From: Kiritimatiellia bacterium
Lineage (GTDB): Bacteria; Verrucomicrobiota; Kiritimatiellia; RFP12; UBA1067
Direction: 5' to 3'
Length of the DNA: 64,000 bases
Assembly (NCBI GenBank): GCA_017405115.1
Contig: JAFRBA010000017.1
Coordinates: 1-64,000 of the forward strand
The position numbers and the translations under genes were made by a program. Shown piece by piece: positions 51,079-59,899 of this stretch. The notes under the pieces were generated by a model. It searched no databases. It saw nothing but the letters and a program-made list of their open reading frames with translations, and was not told the DNA's origin. Within the stretch, counting starts at the first letter, position 1, and each line of letters opens with the position of its first letter.

Positions 51079-52059
51079 TCACACTGTGGGTTTGGATTCA
51101 GCCGGCGCCCTGCGACTCCAGACGCTCGCAAGCACAGAGCCTGAGAAGTCCATCCAAATCGAGAACACGTTGGCGGGAAGCGCGGCGACTGCGCTTCCAA
51201 GGACTCCTACGGCAAGCGCCCCCGCCATTCCGCCGTTCTGCATCCCAACCTCTATCGCAACCGTACGCGCCTCGGCCTCGCCGAGATGCGCGAAGCGCCC
51301 GACAAGACGCGCGAGCCAATATCCGCTTGCATAGCCAATCGTGTTGTGGACTATTGCCGCAACCACGACGAGAAATCCCGCCGCGGCGAAGGTGTCGCGG
51401 CTCGGCGCTGTGAGGGCGAGGATCGTATAGCAGATTCCGGTCATCGAAAGGACCGACAGGACCTTGTCGCATATCGCCTTGTGTTCGTCAAACTGCCTTC
51501 GCAGGAGGCGATGGACGATTCCTCCCGCAAGCATCGGGACGATGACGACCTTGAGAATCTCTGCCATCATCTTCGCCGCGTCGATCTCCACAAAGCAGCC
51601 GGCGAAAACCTTCATCGCAAGCGGCGTGACAAACGGGGAAAGGAGCGTCGAGCAGCAGGTCATCGTCACGGAAAGCGCGACATCCGCCTTGGCGAGAAAT
51701 GCAATCACGTTCGACGCCGTACCTCCCGCCACCGAGCCGACGAGCACGCACCCCGCCGCAAGCTCGCCGGAGAAGCCGAGCGACTTGGCGAGCAGAAAGC
51801 CGACAAGCGGCATCACGAGAAACTGCAGGAGCACGCCTGTCGCCACCGCCCACGGACGCCTCGCTACGCGCAGGAAGTCGTCGGGCGAGAGCGTCGTGCC
51901 CATGCCGAACATGATGAACTGTATCGCCGGGACGACGAGAGAGGTCAGCTTCACGCCGCCCCACTCCGTAAACGCCTCCGGGAACGAAAAGGCGATCGCG
52001 GCGCACGCGAGGACCGCGAGTCCGAACGCCTGATGGCGAAGAATCCTGAGAATTGTCAT
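51079..52059 (-). CDS. Bile acid:sodium symporter (BASS/ArsB-like) family transporter
   Basis: The 326-residue membrane protein has about ten hydrophobic segments and the family signatures IQFIMFGMGTTLSPDDF, GCVLVGSVAGGTASNVIAFLAKADVALSV (the Na+-binding crossover region) and TVAIEVGMQNGGMAGALAV. Members move bile acids, organic acids or vitamins precursors with Na+. GAGGG lies 7 nt before the ATG. The ligand is not predictable; gut bile acids or pantoate-like acids are possibilities. Confidence 0.88.
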   Translation of the reverse strand: MTILRILRHQAFGLAVLACAAIAFSFPEAFTEWGGVKLTSLVVPAIQFIMFGMGTTLSPDDFLRVARRPWAVATGVLLQFLVMPLVGFLLAKSLGFSGELAAGCVLVGSVAGGTASNVIAFLAKADVALSVTMTCCSTLLSPFVTPLAMKVFAGCFVEIDAAKMMAEILKVVIVPMLAGGIVHRLLRRQFDEHKAICDKVLSVLSMTGICYTILALTAPSRDTFAAAGFLVVVAAIVHNTIGYASGYWLARLVGRFAHLGEAEARTVAIEVGMQNGGMAGALAVGVLGSAVAALPANVFSIWMDFSGSVLASVWSRRAPAESKPTV

Positions 52060-52101
52060 GATAAATCCCTCAGCCCATTTTACAAGGGTTTCGCGCCGTC
52101 C

Positions 52102-53094
52102 CTATAGGTTCAATGAGTTGATTTCCGACTCAAGCTTCTTTATGGTCAAGATGATTTCGTCAAATGAAGGATAGTCGCCGTATATCATGGTACGCATCGC
52201 CGCATAGTCCGCTTTCATGACCGGCAAGGCATACTCTGACGGCTGAAGCAACATGGTGCCTGGCTTGCACAACTCAAAATGCGCCCAGCTTCGAGGATAG
52301 AACCTAGCTGTGAAGTCAACGATGTCAGCGAGAAGCCCCAGATCATTCCGAGCACCATCAAATACGCCAGAGCAATACATCCTGTAGATGTCGTAATAGT
52401 GACGAGAGAATCTCTTCGGAGCCTTCTTAGTCTCCGGGCGATAATGTTCGTGGTGCAGAGCCTCGACCTTCTCCCAAAACGTCCTCTCAACTTTTATAAC
52501 CGTGACATCAAACGGCTCGATATCCATCTGCGGCTCGAATTCGCCGACAAGACTTTCTATCGGCTTTCGCTCCCACGGCGTCCATGACGCCAATGGTCCG
52601 ATTTCCAACTTCACATCAGGCGTTATGTACGAATCCGAGAAACATCTTGGGTATATTACATGGAGATTAAGAGATTCAACAGGATCAAGTTCAACCTTGC
52701 AGACATCGCCCAGAGCCGACTGAAGTCTGTGTCTGAATTCACCACATACATATGAACCAGCTGTTGTATTCATCAATTCGTTGTATTTTGTCTGTTTGGT
52801 CTTAGACCTCAGCTCATTCGGGTCGCCGATTCCAAGAAATGGCGTCCAGTCCAGGACAAGATCGACATCCTCCGAAAATCGCTGGATCATGTGATGCGCC
52901 TTCGAAAGCGACGTCCCGCCCTTGAACCTCAGAATCCGCGAAAGCTTCTGATCGGCAAATATCTTTTCCAGCACGTATGTTACCCAGATGTCCTTTTCCA
53001 GCATCACGCAATCCACGCCGGAATCATTCTGAACCTGTCTGCACACTTCAGCACGATATGAATCCGTCTCGCGTACTACATCGTCTATCTTCAT
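52102..53094 (-). CDS. AbiEii nucleotidyltransferase toxin (type IV toxin-antitoxin)
   Basis: The 330-residue protein has the AbiEii signature FKGGTSLSKAHHMIQRFSED followed by VDLVLDW, where the GG-S and D-x-D bind nucleotide and metal. Further marks are DVTVIKVERTFWEKVEALHH and RFSRHYYDIYRM. AbiEii acts by nucleotide transfer and arrests growth in phage abortive infection. The ATG at 53094 overlaps the antitoxin stop in an ATGA. The gene is clearly less GC-rich than its neighbours, fitting horizontal transfer. Confidence 0.9.
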   Translation of the reverse strand: MKIDDVVRETDSYRAEVCRQVQNDSGVDCVMLEKDIWVTYVLEKIFADQKLSRILRFKGGTSLSKAHHMIQRFSEDVDLVLDWTPFLGIGDPNELRSKTKQTKYNELMNTTAGSYVCGEFRHRLQSALGDVCKVELDPVESLNLHVIYPRCFSDSYITPDVKLEIGPLASWTPWERKPIESLVGEFEPQMDIEPFDVTVIKVERTFWEKVEALHHEHYRPETKKAPKRFSRHYYDIYRMYCSGVFDGARNDLGLLADIVDFTARFYPRSWAHFELCKPGTMLLQPSEYALPVMKADYAAMRTMIYGDYPSFDEIILTIKKLESEINSLNL

Positions 53095-53699
53095 AATGCC
53101 TTTCTGCGTTCCATTTCGCCTGTGATAAGATCTCTTATCCAAGACGAAACCCTTCGCGACGATTCACATATCCGCCGCCATTCCTCGTCAGAATACCGAC
53201 TTGCCATATTCGCGACAATCTCCTTCGTCGCGTAGTTCCTACCAAGGCCCTTCAGAGCCCTGACCACCAGTCGCGCATTTTTATCGGGAATCTCAGTCTC
53301 CCTGAAGCACCTATGGCGAAATTCTATTGAATGTCTACCCACCTTGTAGATCCGGGACGGTCCTGTTGAAAGGAAAATCTTTCGGGCAGGGATCTGCGTA
53401 GACAGGCCAAAGCCATTCAATGCCCCTTCGTCGCACGGCAGAAGCGTCCAGCCGAACTTCCTTGCCAACGCATTTGCGACCGATCCAAGATCAGGTGGCG
53501 CTTCCTTTTTTAGAATATCGCTCCACTGCGGCAGATCGTAGATACCGCGCATAACCCTTCTAATCTTGCCAGCACGAACCATCACGCACAATGTCTTGTC
53601 GACCATGGTACGCGAGCCATAGTTTGGCAGATCAGAGGCGCTAAATGCAAAGCCTTTTCCCTTTTGCTCTGCGAATCTGATTATCTCATCCTGTTTCAT
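53091..53699 (-). CDS. AbiEi-type antitoxin/transcriptional regulator
   Basis: The 202-residue protein has an N-terminal winged helix (FSASDLPNYGSRTMVDKTL; AGKIRRVMRGIYDLP) and a C-terminal domain with NGFGLSTQIPARKIFLSTG, matching the AbiEi/DUF6088 group. In AbiE systems it represses the shared promoter and counteracts AbiEii without binding it. A TTG-TATAAT box lies 34 nt before the ATG at 53699. Codon use is AT-richer than the surroundings, as in its partner. Confidence 0.88.
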   Translation of the reverse strand: MKQDEIIRFAEQKGKGFAFSASDLPNYGSRTMVDKTLCVMVRAGKIRRVMRGIYDLPQWSDILKKEAPPDLGSVANALARKFGWTLLPCDEGALNGFGLSTQIPARKIFLSTGPSRIYKVGRHSIEFRHRCFRETEIPDKNARLVVRALKGLGRNYATKEIVANMASRYSDEEWRRICESSRRVSSWIRDLITGEMERRKAL

Positions 53700-53733
53700 G
53701 GTAAGATTTAATGCCTTGTTTTTCTTACCGCAT

Positions 53734-53739
53734 ATTATA
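53734..53739 (-). promoter_or_regulatory. -10 promoter of the AbiE operon
   Basis: ATTG-TATAAT lies 34 nt before the AbiEi ATG. The segment between is AT-rich, a likely place for AbiEi autoregulation. Confidence 0.55.
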
Positions 53740-54028
53740 CAATAATCCTATGCCGCAAAACAAGGGGGTGTCGCTCCAAATCTTTTTCTCTCGGCCGCGA
53801 GAAACACCGCCTCCGCACTCGACCGCTGCCCTCCACTCCCTTGACAACCACTGCGTGGCTAGGCCCTCGGCCCCGGGGAATATCCCTGCAGAATCTCATG
53901 CCCCAATGCTTGGTCCTTGTAGTTGAAACCTTACCTTCACCGCCGTTCTTATGTTTGCAAACCCAAGATTTGCGCATGTTCTTTGGTTTGCAAACCCAAT
54001 GCGGCGCATTGTACCATTTCTCATGCCT
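53740..54028. other. Gene-free stretch with direct repeats
   Basis: A 16-bp direct repeat TCGCTCCAAATCTTTT occurs at 53771-53786 and 54046-54061. Two 22-bp copies of GTTCTTnnGTTTGCAAACCCAA lie at 53945-53966 and 53978-53999, each centred on the palindrome GTTTGCAAAC. A minus-strand frame crosses the region, but I see no known protein in it. It may be a small inserted element or noncoding relic. Confidence 0.6.
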
Positions 54029-54262
54029 TCACATCAATACCCGATTCGCTCCAAATCTTTTGAACAACACACCTCGCCGAGAATTGACTCTGTAGCCAAC
54101 CGATATTATCATGTCACGATTATAAAAATCAATGGAACGGGAGACATTGCGTTTACCCTCTAAACGAACTACTCGAATTTTTCGAGTAGTTGCCAATCCT
54201 TCAAGCTCCCCCGACTTGGCAATCTCCTGTATCGTCGCCCTGATGCCAAAGAGCTCGGCAGC
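54029..54262 (-). pseudogene. Remnant of a RhuM family gene
   Basis: Translating the minus strand from 54262 gives AAELFGIRATIQEIAKSGEL, then EGLATTRKIRVVRLEGKRNV, SRSIDFYNRDMIISVGYRVN and SRRGVLFKRFGANRVLM before a stop at 54029. This is the core of the RhuM/virulence-protein family, which has DNA-contacting features. The 5' end is cut by an in-frame TAA directly upstream, and the C-terminal half is missing. So the gene is dead, though about 78 codons remain open. Its neighbours are the AbiE system and the 16-bp direct repeat. Confidence 0.75.
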
Positions 54263-54273
54263 TTACTTCATGG

Positions 54274-55251
54274 CTAGAGATCAAGCGCATGCCCGAGCCG
54301 TGCGTCGACCTCGGCGCGGTCTGCGTCGGAAAGCTCCACGCCCGCGACCTCCCACGTGCCGTCGCCGCGCTTCTTCGTCCGCGAAAGCGTGTTGCGGAAC
54401 ACGCCGCGCCTCTTGAGGACGTACAGGTTCCATCCGCGCATCTCGGGGGCGGGGATCGCGTCTTCCAGGTTGCGCAGGTAGATGAACTTCGCGAAGAGCC
54501 CGTCGGCAGACCTGTCGCCGGACTCCAGCGCGCGCCAAGTCTTCGCCAACAGGTCGGCGTACATGGGACGCTGCGTTATCACGCCCCTCGTCCCGACGCG
54601 GCGATAGTGGTAGAGCCAGTCGCGCCCGCCCCAGCCGGTGAAGACCGTCTTCACGGCCGGCTTGGCCGCCACAAGCTCCCTCGCGCAGGAGACGATTCCC
54701 GACCCCGTGCCCTCGACCTTGTACCAGCCGTACGTCTGCGGGTGGCGCTTCGCGAGGTCGACGAGCAGCTTAGCGGACGGCATCGGCGACTTGCCGTTGT
54801 AAGTCTGGATTATGACGGGCAGCTTCGTCGCGGCGGCGAGCGCGTCGTACTGGCGCTCGTAGTCGGCGTCGCACTTCGCGTCGTCCGCCATCCTGACCAG
54901 CATCGTGGCCTTCAGGCCGGGATGCTTCGCAACGATCTCCGCGGCAACGGCGGCGCGGCGAATGATCTCCGCGGTGTTCGTGCCCGGGCAGCACGGGGCG
55001 AACCAGACGCCGCGTCCGTCCAGCGCATTCGCCACCGCCTCGAGCCCGCGCCTCTCTTCTTCGTCTGAAAGATACTCCAGCGCGTCTTTGGCGCATGGCC
55101 AGATTATGCCGTCCGCCCCGCAGTCCGCGACGAACGCGGCCTCCTTCGCAAGCGTCTCGCAGTCGAGCGAGCCGTCGTCGGAATAGGGCGTGCAGAGGAG
55201 CGGGAACACCCCGCCGAGCTTCGCGGCGGCAAGAAGCGCGCAGAGCGTCAT
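54274..55251 (-). CDS. Dihydrodipicolinate synthase/N-acetylneuraminate lyase family protein
   Basis: The 325-residue class I aldolase has GGVFPLLCTPYSDDGSLD, the Schiff-base Lys178 (YGWYKVEG) and the catalytic Tyr151 (IIQTYNG) at the usual 27-28 residue spacing, plus TVFTGWGGRDWLYHY. Members cleave or form 2-oxo acid aldol products, including sialic acid and sugar-acid breakdown. It overlaps the upstream oxidoreductase by 4 nt, so the two very likely act on one carbohydrate pathway rather than lysine synthesis. The exact substrate is not predictable. Confidence 0.85.
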   Translation of the reverse strand: MTLCALLAAAKLGGVFPLLCTPYSDDGSLDCETLAKEAAFVADCGADGIIWPCAKDALEYLSDEEERRGLEAVANALDGRGVWFAPCCPGTNTAEIIRRAAVAAEIVAKHPGLKATMLVRMADDAKCDADYERQYDALAAATKLPVIIQTYNGKSPMPSAKLLVDLAKRHPQTYGWYKVEGTGSGIVSCARELVAAKPAVKTVFTGWGGRDWLYHYRRVGTRGVITQRPMYADLLAKTWRALESGDRSADGLFAKFIYLRNLEDAIPAPEMRGWNLYVLKRRGVFRNTLSRTKKRGDGTWEVAGVELSDADRAEVDARLGHALDL

Positions 55252-56717
55252 GCGACCTCCCAGCCCTTGCGGTATGCGTGGCGCGCATGCGCGTTCGCGA
55301 CGGCGCTGTCGGTCTTCTCTCCGTCGAAGCTGTAGGCGCCCTTCCCGGCGAACGCGATCATGTTGGCGAGCATGAGAGTCTTGGCGAGCGGAATGGAGAA
55401 CTCGAGGCCTGTGTTCACGGGCCCGGGGTTCCCGCGCACCGCGCCAAGGAACTCCGCGACGATCTTAAGCTCCTCCTTGTTGAGGGTCTCGCCGTCCGGC
55501 ACGGGGATGTCGGCGATCCTGCCGCCTTCGGGGAAGAACCTGAGCGTGCGGTGGAACTCCTCGTATATCATGCCCTTCGTGCCGACGAACACCGTGCCGA
55601 AGGCGGGGATGGGGTTCTTGACGCCCCACTTCTTCTCCAGCTCGACGAGCTTCTGCGGGAAGTTGGTGTGTTCGCGCCTGTAGACGCGGTTGTACCATCC
55701 GCTCATGAACTTCGGCCCCATGTCGACGCCGTCGGCGATGCCGTCGTTCCAGTGCAGCAAGATCTCGCCCCAGCCGTCGCGCGCGGGAATCGTGAAGTCC
55801 ATCGTGCCGCGCTTGTTCCACGCGCCCTCGCAGCCCCACGCGACGTCGCGCACCACTATCTTTGACGGCACGACCTTCCACATGTCCATCGCCTGGTACG
55901 GCGCGTCGAGGACGTGCGTTCCCATGTTGCCGATGGAGCCGTTGCCGTAGTCGATCCACGAGTGCCAGTCGTGCGGGTGCAGCCCCACGCGCCCTTCCTC
56001 GCCGCCGTACGGCCTGCACACGGGCGAGCCGCCGCACCAGAGGTCCCAGTCCATGCCGGGCGGCACGGGGACGTCGTGCGGGCGGTGCAGCATCGTGTTG
56101 GGGCGGTCGGAGAAGCTGAACACCTCCGTGACGTCGCCGATCACGCCTTCCCTCAGGTACTTGGCGAGAAGCGGGCGATGCGATATGTTGTGGCCCTTGT
56201 TCCCGACGCGCACGACCGCGCCCGTCCTCTTCGCCTCGCGCTCGATGAGCAGCACTTCCTCCATGGTGTGCGCCATTGGCTTTTCGACGAACGCGGCGAT
56301 TCCGCGCCTGACCGCCATGAGGGCGGGGAGCGCGTGGTGGTGGTTAGGCGTCGCGACGAACACCGCGTCGAGGCCTTCGCCAAGCTTCGCGAACATCTTG
56401 CGGTAGTCGTAGAAGACCTCGGCCTTTACGAGCGCGTCGCGCCCCCAGACCTTCGCGCACTTCGCGTACAGGACCCCTACCGCCGACGGGTCCGGTTCGC
56501 ACAGCGCTACGAGTTCGCAGCCGCCCACGAGCCCGGCGCGGTTGAGAAGAGTGCGCCCCCAGTCACCGCAGCCGATGATGGCGATGCGCGTCTTCGCGCC
56601 GGACGCCAGCTGCGCGCCTCTGCCGCGGCCGAAGCCTGCGCATCCGATGTTGAACGCTGGCAGCGCTCCCGCCGCCAACATGCTCTTAAGCACCGAACGC
56701 CTTCCACAACTGCTCAT
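55248..56717 (-). CDS. Gfo/Idh/MocA family oxidoreductase, Tat-exported
   Basis: The ATG at 56717 is used because AGGAGG lies 6 nt upstream. The 489-residue protein has a twin-arginine-like signal (GRRSVLKSMLAAGALPAFNI), a Rossmann motif TRIAIIGCGDWGRTLLNRAG, the EKP motif AFVEKPMAHTMEEVLLIE and a C-terminal domain with WIDYGNGSIGNMGTHVLDAP holding the His. It is coupled by a 4-nt overlap to the aldolase-family gene. The export signal and the aldolase, which lacks one, would be in different compartments unless the signal is not used. Confidence 0.88.
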   Translation of the reverse strand: MSSCGRRSVLKSMLAAGALPAFNIGCAGFGRGRGAQLASGAKTRIAIIGCGDWGRTLLNRAGLVGGCELVALCEPDPSAVGVLYAKCAKVWGRDALVKAEVFYDYRKMFAKLGEGLDAVFVATPNHHHALPALMAVRRGIAAFVEKPMAHTMEEVLLIEREAKRTGAVVRVGNKGHNISHRPLLAKYLREGVIGDVTEVFSFSDRPNTMLHRPHDVPVPPGMDWDLWCGGSPVCRPYGGEEGRVGLHPHDWHSWIDYGNGSIGNMGTHVLDAPYQAMDMWKVVPSKIVVRDVAWGCEGAWNKRGTMDFTIPARDGWGEILLHWNDGIADGVDMGPKFMSGWYNRVYRREHTNFPQKLVELEKKWGVKNPIPAFGTVFVGTKGMIYEEFHRTLRFFPEGGRIADIPVPDGETLNKEELKIVAEFLGAVRGNPGPVNTGLEFSIPLAKTLMLANMIAFAGKGAYSFDGEKTDSAVANAHARHAYRKGWEVA

Positions 56718-56753
56718 GCACAACCTCCTTCTCTTTCGCTCAATCATGTGCGT

Positions 56754-56759
56754 ATTATC
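56754..56759 (-). promoter_or_regulatory. -10 promoter of the oxidoreductase-aldolase pair
   Basis: TTTGC-GATAAT lies 36 nt before the ATG at 56717, with AAGGAGG between. Confidence 0.4.
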
Positions 56760-56843
56760 GCAAATTTTCCTCCGCACTGCTTGCATTCCACGCGCAGAAA
56801 AGTGTATCGTTCGCTCATGAAGGAACGGTCGCCCTTCAACCGT

Positions 56844-59726
56844 TCAACCTCCGTCCCCATCGCGGGGACTCGCTACCTCGATGACGGTCTTGAAGAACAT
56901 CTGGGGCGGAACGGGGTCGAGGTCGGGGATGCAGAGCCCCGTGGCTGGATCGACGGGATACTCGACGGCGTGAGTCCAGTTCGTGAGGCTTTCGGTGGCA
57001 AGCACCGTCACCATCGCGCCCTCGGTGTTCACTAAAGCCGGAAGCTTCACATACGGCTTGCCGCTCGCATCGAACGTGATGTCGATGAGCGGCTCGGCAA
57101 GGTCGGCGGGACCGATCGAGGGGTCGATGTCGAAGACGTACCGCACGCCGACCGGAATGCCGTTCACCATGTCTTCCGGTTTCGGCATGTCTTCCGGTTC
57201 CAGTTCGTCGATGATGCCGACATCCTTCAGCCAGAGCTCGTACGCGCTGAAGAGCGTCCGCAGGTACGGATACGTCTCTTCGTCGATCTTCCAGACGTCG
57301 TCGAAGTCTAAGGCAGTGAAGGACTCTTTCCGCCGCATCTCCTCGTCGCCGAGCGGCGTGATGCCGTCGTAGTCGTCGGAGCCGCTACTCGTGCCGACGG
57401 CCTTCAGGCTGTTCTCGGTGTCCTCATAGTAGGAATCCGTGACGAGACCGGAACTGGCCAGGCCGACGAACGCGCCGCGATAGTGCCCACCATCGCTCGA
57501 GACGTAACTGTAGCACCAGGAGGTGTCGATTCGGGCCGCCTTCGACACGCCGCCCGCGAAGCCGCCGACATTGTCGCCACCATTGCCGCCGTAGCCGTCG
57601 CTGCTTTCCACTGACGATTGGGCACTCGAGTCCGCGATGAAGCCGCCGCCGTGGTTGCCGACGAAGCCGCCCGTGTACGACTTGCCGGACTCGTTCACCA
57701 CGTAACTTTCCACGCAGCAGCGGAGAATGACAGGCGAATCTGCGGTGTAACCGACGAAGCCGCCAGCGTTGACGCTGCTTGTATTCCAGACTTCTCCAAC
57801 GAACCAACAGCCGTCCACTAGCGACTTGGAGTCAATCTTGCCCGCGAGACCGCCAACGCCGACGTCCTCCAATCCGGAGTCGGCCGGACCGCCGGTGACA
57901 TAACCCTCCTCCACTTGCACGCCGCTCACGCGGCCGCCGTTGATCTTGCCGAAAAGTCCCGCATACTTGTCCGAGGTGTCGATGTAGAAGTTTCTGATCT
58001 TGTGGTTCTGTCCGTAGAACTCGCCTTTGAATGGGTTTCTGTAGTTGCCGATTGGCTCGATGGTCTCGCCGTCGAAGTCGATGTCCGCCGTCAGCACGTA
58101 TGAGCCCGAGAGGTTGTTCGTGACGGCGAGCAGTTCCTCTTGGGTCGAAATCGGAATCATCGCGCCGGACTTGGCGCGCTTCGGCGCTTCAGGCCAGCCA
58201 TCGGAGAGCGCCTTGATTTCCGCCTGCGTGAACCTGCCGCCCGTGATGGCCGGGTCGTTCCCGCAGAACGGACGCGGCCCGTTGGCGTAGGCCGAAACCG
58301 CGCAGTTGACATTCGTTCCTCTCACGTGGTGGCCGATGAACGACCCAATGTCGCCGCCCGTGCCCCACACGGCGCCGGAGCACCAGCAGCCGCTGATCGT
58401 CGCGTCATCGTGGGCGAGCCGCCCGACGAAGCCGCCGTAGTAGCTGGCGGCGGAGCGCACGTCGCCGCGCGCCACGCAGTTGGAGATCATGGCCGGCGCA
58501 TAGACGTAGCCGATGAAGCCACCCGCCATGCCGGAACCGCTCACGAAGCCGTCCGCGCGGCAGCCGACGAGCCGATTGGTCGCGCTGCCCCCGGCGCACG
58601 CCCCGACCAGGCCTCCGGAGTAGGAGTTGGTCGCCGCGATCTCGACCGTCGCAATGCAGTTGCTGATGACCGTTCCGCCCGTGATGCATCCAACGAGACC
58701 GCCGACGTACTGCTTGCCCGCGACCGTTCCCGAGACGGAGACGCACTCGATCGTCGCGTTGCTCGCACAGCCGAAGAGCCCGCGATAGTCGGCGCCCGAC
58801 AGGCTGTTCGTGCAGGTGAGGTTACGGATGGCGTAGCCGTTGCCGCGGAGCGTGCCGGTGAACGGCGCGGAAACATTGCCGATCGGCGTCCAGTCCGCGC
58901 CGCCGAGGTCGATCTCCGCGCCGAGCGCGTAGGAGCCGGCGAGGTCATTCGCAATCGCCGCAAGCCCTTCCCGCGTAGTGATGAGAGTTGGCTCGTCGCT
59001 GATGACCGGGCCGGCGATGAAATTGTCGGTGGTGTAGGAGTAGGAGATTGTGCCGTGCACCTCGTCGTAGAGACCGGCGCGGCCACCCTTGATGCAGGGC
59101 AGGTAGTGGCGGATGAGGTCGAGTTCGCCGGACTCAAGGTTCTTCTTCCATATCTTCAGCTCGTAGAGCCGGCCCTGGCTGTGCCACTTGGGAACACTAC
59201 TTAAGTTACAGGCGAAGACGTAAAGATTGAGATTGAGGTTGACGACACCGTTCGTCCCATACTTCGTACGGTCCTCGGCGCTGAACGTCCTCACGCCGTT
59301 CTGGATAAGCTCGAGCGAATCGGGGTCGGTCATGTCGGTGATGATTTCGCAGCGCTCGCCGCCGACGAAGTCGACAGCCCCGCTCGGATTGCCGCGCTGC
59401 TTGCCGTATCCGAAGAACGGCTTCTTTTGGGACATGTGGCACATGAGGAAACGCGTGCGCTTGTCCATGTCTGTGTTGTTGATTGTAGCATCGAGGAGCG
59501 ACCAGTCGGATTTCTCGTCAAAGTCAGCCGCCCACGCGAAGTCGATTTGCGCCTTGAGGCCTGTCTCGGCGTTGACGCCGGTGTCGATGTACTGCGAACC
59601 CGTCGCCTCGATGTATTCGAGGAACGCGTCGGGCTCTTCAGTGACAGTATTGCCCAGCGCGCATGCCGCAAAACCGACCGCGGCTGCGGCGATTATCGCG
59701 GCAAATGTTTTGCGAAAGATTGGCAT
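56844..59726 (-). CDS. Giant secreted GLUG-repeat surface protein (960 aa)
   Basis: A signal peptide (FAAIIAAAAVGFAACALG) is followed by a LamG-like module (YIEATGSQYIDTGVNAETGL) at about residues 38-230. Two runs of GLUG-type repeats come next (GGADWTPIGNVSAPFTGTL, GLFGCASNATIECVSVSGTV, YVGGLVGCITGGTVISNC; NGGRVSGVQVEEGYVTGG), which fold as beta-solenoids in bacterial adhesins and IgA-protease-like proteins. The C-terminal region ends in PPQMFFKTVIEVA. No sorting signal or translocator is evident. It probably sits on the cell surface and mediates binding. A TGC-TATACT box lies 31 nt upstream. Confidence 0.8.
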   Translation of the reverse strand: MPIFRKTFAAIIAAAAVGFAACALGNTVTEEPDAFLEYIEATGSQYIDTGVNAETGLKAQIDFAWAADFDEKSDWSLLDATINNTDMDKRTRFLMCHMSQKKPFFGYGKQRGNPSGAVDFVGGERCEIITDMTDPDSLELIQNGVRTFSAEDRTKYGTNGVVNLNLNLYVFACNLSSVPKWHSQGRLYELKIWKKNLESGELDLIRHYLPCIKGGRAGLYDEVHGTISYSYTTDNFIAGPVISDEPTLITTREGLAAIANDLAGSYALGAEIDLGGADWTPIGNVSAPFTGTLRGNGYAIRNLTCTNSLSGADYRGLFGCASNATIECVSVSGTVAGKQYVGGLVGCITGGTVISNCIATVEIAATNSYSGGLVGACAGGSATNRLVGCRADGFVSGSGMAGGFIGYVYAPAMISNCVARGDVRSAASYYGGFVGRLAHDDATISGCWCSGAVWGTGGDIGSFIGHHVRGTNVNCAVSAYANGPRPFCGNDPAITGGRFTQAEIKALSDGWPEAPKRAKSGAMIPISTQEELLAVTNNLSGSYVLTADIDFDGETIEPIGNYRNPFKGEFYGQNHKIRNFYIDTSDKYAGLFGKINGGRVSGVQVEEGYVTGGPADSGLEDVGVGGLAGKIDSKSLVDGCWFVGEVWNTSSVNAGGFVGYTADSPVILRCCVESYVVNESGKSYTGGFVGNHGGGFIADSSAQSSVESSDGYGGNGGDNVGGFAGGVSKAARIDTSWCYSYVSSDGGHYRGAFVGLASSGLVTDSYYEDTENSLKAVGTSSGSDDYDGITPLGDEEMRRKESFTALDFDDVWKIDEETYPYLRTLFSAYELWLKDVGIIDELEPEDMPKPEDMVNGIPVGVRYVFDIDPSIGPADLAEPLIDITFDASGKPYVKLPALVNTEGAMVTVLATESLTNWTHAVEYPVDPATGLCIPDLDPVPPQMFFKTVIEVASPRDGDGG

Positions 59727-59757
59727 TTTCTTTGCGAATATCCCTTTTGGGTGCGAT

Positions 59758-59763
59758 AGTATA
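59758..59763 (-). promoter_or_regulatory. Extended -10 promoter of the GLUG protein gene
   Basis: TTTTGC-TATACT lies 31 nt before the ATG at 59726; AAAAGGG and AAAGAAA are possible ribosome sites. Confidence 0.5.
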
Positions 59764-59800
59764 GCAAAATTGACGGCGCATTTCTAATGTTGCTGGCACG

Positions 59801-59899
59801 CTAGTCGGCGTCCGTATCGCCAAAGAGCACCGCCTTGAAGAACTGCAACGTCATACCGAACCAGTTCGTAGACTTCGGATTTAGTTCTGGAATCCAAGT
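59801..59899 (-). other. In-frame open extension after the stop of the 59900-64000 gene
   Basis: After the TAA at 59900-59902 the same frame stays open for 32 codons (TWIPELNPKSTNWFGMTLQF, then FKAVLFGDTDAD) to a TAG. The LQFFKAVL part resembles the PQMFFKTVIE tail of the neighbouring GLUG protein. It may be the original C-terminus, cut off by a nonsense change, or an optional readthrough tail. Confidence 0.4.

Noticed and set aside
53945..53999. Two 22-bp repeats that could suggest a CRISPR array
   Set aside because: Only two copies with an 11-bp spacer and internal mismatches; no cas genes are nearby.
54167..54191. Perfect palindrome AACTACTCGAA-TTT-TTCGAGTAGTT
   Set aside because: It falls within the RhuM remnant and encodes the conserved T-T-R-K-I-R-V-V stretch, so the symmetry follows from the codons rather than being a separate element or terminator.
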